Of a stretch of 14,927 nucleotides of DNA, positions 9,680 to 14,927 are shown in pieces (within the stretch, counting starts at the first letter, position 1; the number at the start of each line of letters is the position of its first letter). Origin of the DNA: Entrophospora sp. SA101 (Eukaryota; Glomeromycota; Glomeromycetes; Entrophosporales; Entrophosporaceae); assembly GCA_958430865.1 (NCBI GenBank), contig CAUDNR010000766.1, forward strand, positions 10,112 through 25,038. The letters are read 5' to 3'. The translations under genes were made by a program, and so were the position numbers. The notes under the pieces were generated by a model. The model saw nothing but the letters and a program-made list of their open reading frames with translations, did no database searches and was not told the origin of the DNA.

Positions 9680-10298
9680 GAAGCTGGCCAACAATTAATT
9701 CAATTTGCGATTTCAATGAGCAAATTCAAACACAAAAGAATTTATCATTAACCAATAAAATCAATTAGTCAGGATAAGGTGTTTTCTTGACTTTTTATGC
9801 ACAACGAGATTCTAAATTTGGGGTACTTTTTTGTAATGTCAAATAGTTTAAATTAAGGCATATATAATTATGATGAATTTTTTTGTTAATATTAAATCGA
9901 TTATTGCTATAATATAAAATACTAGCATAATATACAAGTGTGTGTAATTGATCTCTCTAAAAGCGAAAAGTTGACCTATTTTTCTTTTAATAGATTTTGA
10001 TAATTTATTTTATTCTAAAAATATAAATTCTCACTCTCTTTCCTTTTACTACAATTATTCTATTATTTATTATGGTCAGCAAGGTGAATGGACATAACTC
10101 CTCTTCCATTTTGATAATAATATTTAAATTAATGTTGTGTGAGGAAATAAATTATTTCCTCTTTTAAAGAAATTAATTTAAAAAAGTTACATTTGATATA
10201 AAAAATTCATTATTTATTGTTATTGTTGTCGATCTTATTTATTACTTATTATTTTTATTAATGTAATTTTACGGTGATTGTCAAGGAATCAAAAAGCT
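9680..10298. other. Upstream region of the acetate transporter gene
   Basis: AT-rich, without a convincing gene. A TATA-like word (about 10020) is followed by a CT-rich run (10028-10049) and an ATG at 10071 heading a 35-codon open frame; this could be an upstream leader ORF if transcription starts there. A near-perfect palindrome lies at 10141-10161. Confidence 0.45.
10141..10161. promoter_or_regulatory. Palindrome upstream of the acetate transporter gene
   Basis: GAGGAAATA and TATTTCCTC form 9-bp arms around a 3-base centre, about 300 bp upstream of the start codon. Its position and symmetry suit a dimeric regulator's site, but it matches no motif I can name, and a chance palindrome in AT-rich DNA is possible. 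Confidence 0.3.
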
Positions 10299-10306
10299 TA
10301 TAAATA
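10299..10306 (+). promoter_or_regulatory. TATA box candidate for the acetate transporter gene
   Basis: TATAAATA lies 143 bp upstream of the start codon, followed by T-rich and A-rich leader sequence. This is the best core-promoter match close to the gene. Confidence 0.5.
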
Positions 10307-10448
10307 TACTAATTTTTTCGTCTAAAACAAATTTTTTTTTCTAAAAAAAAAATAATTAATTAATAATATTTTATTGAAAAAAGCCCTCCAATATTTTAAA
10401 ATTTAATAAAATAAATCATATCATATTTATATATTATAATTAATAATA

Positions 10449-11155
10449 ATGTCTGAAGAAGGAAAACCAGAAGTTTATACCAACAAAAATGCTGCTCCAA
10501 AAATAGCAAATCCTGCTCCTCTTGGTAAATAAAATCAAAAAGTCAATCTTTTTTTTTCTTTTTTCTTAAACAATATTATTAATAATGATGATGTTGTCGT
10601 TATTATATATATATATATATAGGTCTTTCTGCATTCGCTTTGACCACATTTGTACTGTCAGTTCATAATGCTGGTTCTCCCACGATTGTTATTCCTAACA
10701 TTGTGGTTGGTTTAGCCTTATTCTATGGTGGTCTTGTACAACTTTTAGCCGGAATGTGGGAATTTAAAACTGGTAATACCTTTGGTGCCACCGCTTTCTC
10801 ATCTTACGGTGGTTTTTGGTTATCGTTCGGCGTGATTTTCATTCCTGGTTTCAATATTGCCGGTGCTTACGGTGATAATAAAGGACAATTTGAAACTGCA
10901 GGTAAATAATCGAGTAAATTGGGGTGGGAAGAGTGAATGAATTGTGAATGAATTGTGAATGAATTGTGAATGAATTGTGAATTAATTGTGAATTAATTGT
11001 GAATTAATTGTGAATGAATTAAATAACTTATTATATTATATTTTATAATTATATAGTTGGAATATATCTTATTGGTTGGACAATTTGTAAGTTGCTGATC
11101 TTTATTTTATTTTATTTTAAAGCAAAAATTAATAATAATCATTAAAACTAAAGAA

Positions 11156-11188
<33 letters not shown>

Positions 11189-11440
11189 GTCACTTTCCTA
11201 TTATTCTTGGCTACACTACGTTCAAACGTCGGAATTTGCTCCTTGTTCTTTTTCTTGACCACAACATTTTTACTTTTAGCACTTGGTAAATTCACTAACG
11301 AAACTGTATCAAAAACTGGCGGTGTATTCGGTATAATTACTGCTTTCATTGCTTGGTATTGTGCTCTGGCTGGTCTTTTAACACCTGAAAATTCTTACTT
11401 CACTTTACCTGTCGTTGATTTAAGTCGTAAAAATTATTAA
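10449..11440 (+). CDS. GPR1/FUN34/YaaH (SatP/Ady2-type) acetate transporter, four exons
   Basis: Six-helix membrane protein that moves acetate (and succinate in some members) across the plasma membrane; characterised relatives are yeast Ady2/Ato and E. coli SatP. Exons are 10449-10524, 10623-10901, 11057-11086 (30 nt) and 11190-11440. All introns (98, 155 and 103 bp) are phase 1 with GTAAAT/GTAAGT donors. The product has 211 residues, close to SatP length and without Ady2's long N-terminus. The family signature NPAPLGLSAF is at residues 21-30. Helices fall near 28-45, 50-72, 85-105, 118-137, 143-161 and 173-193, with the conserved QLLAGMWEF and YGGFWLSF stretches between. ATG has A at -3, and no stop or frame break is seen. 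Codons are less AT-biased than the flanks, as expected for an expressed gene. No linked acetate-metabolism gene lies in the window. Confidence 0.96.
10933..11020 (+). repeat. 11-bp minisatellite, eight units, inside intron 2 of the transporter gene
   Basis: Eight head-to-tail units fill 88 bp: four GTGAATGAATT, three GTGAATTAATT, then one GTGAATGAATT. The block structure of the variants suggests unequal exchange or slippage. It makes up more than half of intron 2 and explains why that intron is longer than its neighbours. Confidence 0.95.
11158..11188 (+). repeat. (ATT)n microsatellite at the 3' splice site of intron 3
   Basis: About ten ATT/TTA units run directly into the AG acceptor of intron 3. 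Intron 1 of the same gene likewise ends in a (TA)n run (about 10603-10620) before its AG. Confidence 0.85.
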
Positions 11441-11492
11441 CTAGATTTTTTTTTGATTAAGTTTTGGATTATTTTCTTTTTTTTTAGAATAT

Positions 11493-11571
11493 AATAAATA
11501 ATAACATTAATATAATAATATAATAATTAATACATACAACTTTATATAATATAAATAATACCAATAATAAA
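11493..11571 (+). terminator. Polyadenylation signals of the transporter gene
   Basis: AATAAA occurs at 11493-11498 and 11566-11571, 53 and 126 bp after the stop codon, in T- and AT-rich sequence suited to cleavage and polyadenylation. Which is used cannot be told. Confidence 0.5.
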
Positions 11572-11698
11572 GTATGAACCTAAATGAAATTATATATATT
11601 TGAATCAAGTTTTCTGTGATGATCTCTAAACAATTTTGTCCAAAATCTTCGGCCTATAAATTATTTTTTCTCTCGTTTCATTTCATTCATTACTTAGA

Positions 11699-12376
11699 AT
11701 GACAAAGAAAAAAAACCTAACATTCCATTCGTCCCCCAAAAAACCACTATGCTCATAACAAAATAAAAGAAAATAATAATTGAACAAATAACATTGGTAG
11801 TGGAAGTGATAATGAACCATTGGTAAATATAAATTTAAGTAATAATAATAACAATTGGGCCTTTTGATCATGAAAGGAAAGGAACTTTTAATGTATTAAT
11901 AATAATGATTTTTTTAAATGATGATTATCAAATATACAGATTTCCGCTATTGAATACATCATCTGATATTTCGGATAATACTATTTTACCTTCCCGTTTA
12001 AAGTTCAATTTCAACTAACTCTAATAATAATAATAATAATAAAGATAATGTTAATTGGTTGGTGCAAATATTTTGAACTTGTAAATCACCTTATTTGGTG
12101 GAGTCTAAAAAAAATTTTTTTTTACCAAACCTTTACTATTCAAACAAGAATTTACTTGGCAATAGCAGCAAGCTCAGTCGATTATTTTCATCAGCTGGGA
12201 ATTTATTTACAAAAAAAAAAAAATATAATATTCATAATCTTTTTTTTTTTAATTTTATCCAAGTCCTTAGCCGACCAAGATTTCTCTACCAACTGACATC
12301 ACTACAAAATATCTTGCATAATAATAATAACCACACCCGAAATTTTTTGAGTTCGCGTCATATATTTTTTTATTAA
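11699..12376 (+). pseudogene. Broken Asn/Ser-rich coding relic, family not recognised
   Basis: Plausible coding blocks follow each other in changing frames. They are: an ATG-led block at 11699-11755 (starts MTKKKNLTFHSSPKKP); 11784-11849 (IGSGSDNEPLVNINLSNNNN); 11941-12015 (FPLLNTSSDISDNTILPSRL); and 12011-12376, open except for one TGA at 12074-12076, with SNKNLLGNSSKLSRLFSSAG and a late HNNNNHTRNFLSSRH. The Asn/Ser-rich style matches the coding style of the bHLH gene. At least two frame changes and two stops rule out a working product. Some stretches could instead be introns, and part of the openness may be chance. Confidence 0.35.
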
Positions 12377-12386
12377 TGGCATTTTA

Positions 12387-12621
12387 AGTGGTCAAATTAT
12401 TGGACAATTTCACATATTTCCTCTAAAACATTACTACTTGGCTTTGCCAGGTCAACTATAGCTATAACGATAAAAGGCTTTCAGAAAGAGAAAGCATTTA
12501 AAAGCTACCAAGGAGTGGACGTCCTAAACTTTGGAGTGTTGATCGAGGAGAATAAAAACTGTTATTGCAAATGATGGACAGCCAACAAAATATTGTTATT
12601 AAATATCCTTTTCGAGGATGA
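12387..12621 (+). pseudogene. Decayed Tc1/mariner transposase N-terminus
   Basis: Three frames join into the usual order of a Tc1-type DNA-binding region. SGQIIGQFH (12387-12413) corresponds to the first helix. A second frame (12425-12510) reads through LLLGFARSTIAITIKGFQKE, the recognition-helix block normally seen as GxxRSTVxxIIKRF. Then RSGRPKLWSVDRGE (12511-12552) matches the linker hallmark (R-S-G-R-P-[K/R]-x-[L/W]-[S/T]) that begins the second helix-turn-helix. After a TAA at 12553 the same frame continues to a TGA at 12619-12621. The DDE catalytic part is absent or beyond recognition, and no terminal inverted repeats were found. In known Tc1/mariner elements this region binds the transposon ends. 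Confidence 0.6.
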
Positions 12622-12887
12622 AGATATCGACGAAACGTTTTTTATACCCTTTAACACCAGTCATCAGGAAAGCTATTTTTACAAGTATATTATTGACCAA
12701 ACAGGGATTTGCGTAATAATAAAATTTGCATGTCATCTAAAAACGCTAATAGCTGTGCCACGGTCCGAAATTTGGAATTATTGACAGAAAAAAATATTAA
12801 TATAACGCTTTTCTTGATTAATAATTAATATACACTAATACTATTCTTTTATATCAAAAATACTTCGTGTAATTACTATTATACCGA
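12622..12887. other. Tail of the Tc1 relic and AT-rich spacer
   Basis: One frame from 12593 to 12784 is open for about 60 codons (contains FEDEDIDETFF and VPRSEIWNY), overlapping the relic. It could be decayed transposase in another frame but has no DDE-type motif I can identify. Confidence 0.3.
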
Positions 12888-12929
12888 CCAATCAGAATGA
12901 TTTGAGAATGAACCGAACATTTATAAATA
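12888..12929 (+). promoter_or_regulatory. Promoter-like CCAAT and TATA pair
   Basis: CCAATCAG at 12888-12895 is followed by TATAAATA at 12922-12929 and then a CT-rich run (12930-12947), the order seen in many fungal promoters. The nearest plausible start codon is about 300 bp downstream at 13234. Confidence 0.35.
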
Positions 12930-13233
12930 CTCTCTCTTTCTCTCTCTATGATAATAAACAAATGAAACAATGTTTTGTTTATTTACATCGGTTTACTTTT
13001 ATCTAACTTTGCTGGTTAGAGAATCACACGTTTCAAAGATAATCAACTTTAACCTTATGGCTACCATTTGCATAAAGGTCGCTCTCTCCTCGCCTTGATT
13101 GCTATGCCACCTACAACGTTACCTTCTCGACCTTTAACTATAACTGATAAATAAAAGATAAAGAATTATAATTAATTATGATCTTTTGACAACAAGTTTA
13201 TTGTTATATTAAATAAAAGACTACATAGTTACC

Positions 13234-13282
13234 ATGTCTCGTGATTCTATCCGAAAATATTCAAACCTAATACCAAATGCTT
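13234..13282 (+). CDS. Isolated first-exon candidate, gene not resolved
   Basis: ACCATGTCT is a strong start context. It opens a 16-codon stretch (MSRDSIRKYSNLIPNA) ending at TTGTAAGTTT, a consensus donor. A branch-point-like ACTAAC near 13326-13331 and an AG near 13347 could close an intron of about 65 bp, but that splice gives an immediate TGA. Other nearby acceptors also fail within a few codons. Either the remaining exons have decayed or this is a chance match. No family is recognised. Confidence 0.25.
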
Positions 13283-13851
13283 GTAAGTTTTTATATGAAA
13301 AAATCACTATAGCACCTTTTATACACTAACTAATACCATATTCCAAGGAGAGAAAAAAGGCATTAATACATTAAAAAATAATTTATTTATAAATAAATAT
13401 TTCTTACCAATTGTGTAATAATTACATCAGGCTTGTAATCCTGGATAATCCTTACACCATTTCTATGTGAAATCAAGCTTTTATATCAAAAAAGTTTCCA
13501 ATGTCATAACAGAGGCTACACTTTGTTATAACAAGACTTGGATATATTGCACAGTTTAATTGATTTTATCCATTTATGCTTGAGATTGTAATTATTGGGT
13601 TGCAACTAATGGTGTAGACATGTTGCCAAGCTATAACTCATAATTATGTCATAACTCTTGGAAAGATTTACCATGTGATCCATATGATTGTATGTTATAA
13701 TGCCATATTAGTATTATAACTTTCATCTCTTGGAAATATTTGCTGTATGTCATATTCCATATGCTGTATTAGTGTTGTAGCCCTCAGGTATTCATATGTT
13801 TGCACCCTTGGTTGTAGCAAAAATAATTAAATTGCATCACCATGATGTGAG
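13283..13851. other. Transition into GC-richer repeat-like DNA
   Basis: From about 13430 the sequence is visibly less AT-rich than the rest of the window and stays so to about 14500. There is no open coding frame. It may belong to the same retroelement as the presumed LTR to its right, in which case that LTR's left end lies here. Confidence 0.35.
13655..13785 (+). repeat. Imperfect tandem duplication, period about 72 bp
   Basis: CTCTTGGAAAGATTTACCATGT at 13655 onward recurs as CTCTTGGAAATATTTGCTGTATGT at 13727 onward. Both copies continue with CATATG and a (G)TATTAGT(A/G)TT(A/G)TA block. Many substitutions and small gaps separate them, so the duplication is old. Confidence 0.6.
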
Positions 13852-14610
13852 TGTTAACCAGGGCTGCACACATGACCATGTTAATTTTAAAATTACACAT
13901 GGAACCTGCAACATTTAATCATAATTATTGAATAAAAATATAATTTCATATGTCACTGGTTTGACCCCATGCTAATTTTAAAAGCATATTTTTATAACAG
14001 TTAACCAGTTAAAATGGTTAAAAAGTATCAAATCCAAGGTTTTGAGTTGCCAACCTAGATGTACCAGGCCTGTTAAATTATGTATGGGCTAGCCCATTCT
14101 TGAGTACATATATGATAAGCCATGCACCTGGATGCACAAAAAGGGAGTATACACATCAGATGCATAAGGTCCACCACTTTATCCACGAGTTGCACACAAT
14201 AAGACATGCATACTTTAGATGTGTCCAGATACTGGAATTGTATTTAAAATAAATGTCCTCTAACAACTCACACAGGACATCCGCCTAGTGGAGAGGTTTT
14301 TTAAGTCTCTTAATTAAAAGAGCCTAGGAAACAACTGACAGATGTCAGGCCCAGCTAATAACCACTCATTAAATTCGTGATCATGATTCGTTTGCATTAC
14401 CACCTCATAAAGTCATAACCATTACAGCTAATTCGCCCTGTGGAATCTTGGATTAACCCTGTCTGACTAGGGACATGTAAAAAATTAACTAATTCCTTAT
14501 CTTTGAAAAATCAGTGTGTCATTTCAACAAAAGATAAAGAATTATTATATAGAATAAAAAAATTCTATTCTATCCATTAAGGCCATTCAAATTTGATTAT
14601 TTGTTTAACA
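13852..14610 (-). mobile_element. Presumed 3' LTR of a retroelement (left end uncertain)
   Basis: Read on the minus strand, a purine tract (CTAGGGGGAAGG) is directly followed by TGTTAAACAAATAATC, the arrangement of a polypurine tract and the TG start of a 3' LTR. A matching ...AACA end would read TGTTAA on the plus strand. Candidates are TGTTAACC at 13852 (759-bp LTR) and TGTTAAAT at 14071 (540 bp). The element body would lie to the right, mostly outside the window, so the second LTR, primer-binding site and target duplication cannot be checked. No integrase or reverse-transcriptase motif is visible in the 300 bp present. Confidence 0.4.
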
Positions 14611-14622
14611 CCTTCCCCCTAG
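14611..14622 (-). other. Polypurine-tract candidate
   Basis: CTAGGGGGAAGG on the minus strand immediately precedes the presumed LTR start. Runs of G this long are rare elsewhere in the window. In known LTR retroelements this tract primes plus-strand DNA synthesis. Confidence 0.45.
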
Positions 14623-14797
14623 ATTTTTGTTGCTTTTGTTGAATGCTGGTTGAAAGCATTTTTGTTGAAAATGGGCTTTTTGAAAACGTTTTTGTTGAAT
14701 GTTGGTTGAAAGCATTTTTTGTTGAATGGATTTGTTGAACACTCACTGGTTGAAATTACATTTTGGAAATATTTTTGTTGGTAGTATTTTTGTTGAA
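14623..14797 (-). repeat. 26-28-bp minisatellite (TTCAACAAAAA core)
   Basis: On the minus strand the word TTCAACAAAAA recurs about every 26-31 bases, often followed by TGCTTTCAACCARCA. Four good units and a few degenerate ones are present. One minus frame stays open across it (14816-14619), giving repeats of the type FNKNAFNQH, but the composition alone explains the openness and no gene is called. Confidence 0.75.
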
Positions 14798-14927
14798 GTG
14801 GGTAGTGAGCAAGCAAGTATGGTATGTTGATAAAGTGGTTTTTCCAGCATAGTGGAATTTTGTTGTTACACGAAACATTATACAGAACTCATTGCTTCTG
14901 AAACTTCGCCAGTATATAGTTGTTACC
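14798..14927. other. Window edge, probable retroelement interior
   Basis: Minus-strand reading gives one frame with about 50 codons open from the edge, without a recognisable retroelement motif. If the LTR call is right this is the 3' part of the element body. Confidence 0.25.

Noticed and set aside
10071..10178. 35-codon open frame starting MVSKVNGHNSS after a TATA-like word and CT-rich run
   Set aside because: It is short, without a splice donor or motif; it might be an upstream leader ORF but cannot be supported as a gene.
11107..11349. 80-codon minus-strand open frame
   Set aside because: It is antisense to exon 4 and the (ATT)n run of the acetate transporter gene.
11683..11871. 62-codon minus-strand open frame rich in Tyr and Phe
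   Set aside because: It is compositional (complement of A-rich sequence) and lies opposite the Asn/Ser-rich relic.
13153..14545. Exact 17-bp direct repeat AAAAGATAAAGAATTAT at 13153-13169 and 14529-14545, considered as an LTR or duplication boundary
   Set aside because: The similarity stops outside the 17 bp, and an AT-rich match of this length is near chance level.
14619..14816. 65-codon minus-strand open frame of Asn/Lys/Gln/Phe repeats
   Set aside because: The open frame follows from the TTCAACAAAAA minisatellite, which is poor in stop codons in that frame; it lacks a start context or family motif.
1..14927. tRNA, rRNA and CRISPR arrays
   Set aside because: No GTTCGANNC T-arm with a matching acceptor stem, no conserved rRNA stretch and no regularly spaced repeat with unique spacers was found on either strand by eye.

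Overview
The window looks like a nuclear contig from an AT-rich filamentous fungus. By eye it is roughly 70-75 % A+T. Introns are short (63-155 bp) with GTAAGT/GTAAAT donors, coding exons carry long Asn/Asp/Ser tracts, and many transposon relics lie between sparse genes. The style fits Glomeromycotina (Rhizophagus-like arbuscular mycorrhizal fungi), but that is inference from style only; no rRNA or marker gene is present.

Only two genes look intact. (1) At the left edge, on the minus strand and running off the window, is a large bHLH-leucine-zipper transcription factor. It has a 92-bp intron, about 360 residues of low-complexity linker, and a class-B basic region (His-Glu-Arg) followed by HLH and a short zipper. 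(2) At 10449-11440, on the plus strand, is a four-exon gene for a 211-residue GPR1/FUN34/YaaH (SatP/Ady2-type) acetate transporter. It carries the full family signature and six membrane segments, with a TATA box about 140 bp upstream and AATAAA signals downstream. Nothing in the sequence ties the two genes into one pathway.

The rest is decayed or mobile DNA. From left to right: a weak coding relic (2916-3326); a 244-bp hAT-like MITE with an 8-bp target duplication (3624-3867); a perfect 151-bp tandem duplication with an internal hairpin (4139-4440); a short coding fragment (4685-4865); a six-exon gene with intact splice sites but one stop and about three frameshifts (4909-6063); a 549-bp Mutator-like foldback element built on the palindrome CGGATATCCG, with a 10-bp target duplication, inserted inside an older 16-bp-arm hairpin (6474-7022); and a long gene-poor stretch (7044-10298). 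After the transporter come a broken Asn/Ser-rich relic (11699-12376), a decayed Tc1/mariner transposase N-terminus (12387-12621), a promoter-like CCAAT/TATA pair and an isolated first-exon candidate (12888-13282). At the right edge a probable LTR-retroelement end lies on the minus strand: a polypurine tract at 14611-14622, a presumptive LTR to its left, and a 26-28-bp minisatellite to its right.

No tRNA, rRNA, CRISPR array or obvious multi-gene system was seen. In sequence this AT-rich, open frames of 60-70 codons are expected several times by chance, so most short open frames here are not called as genes.
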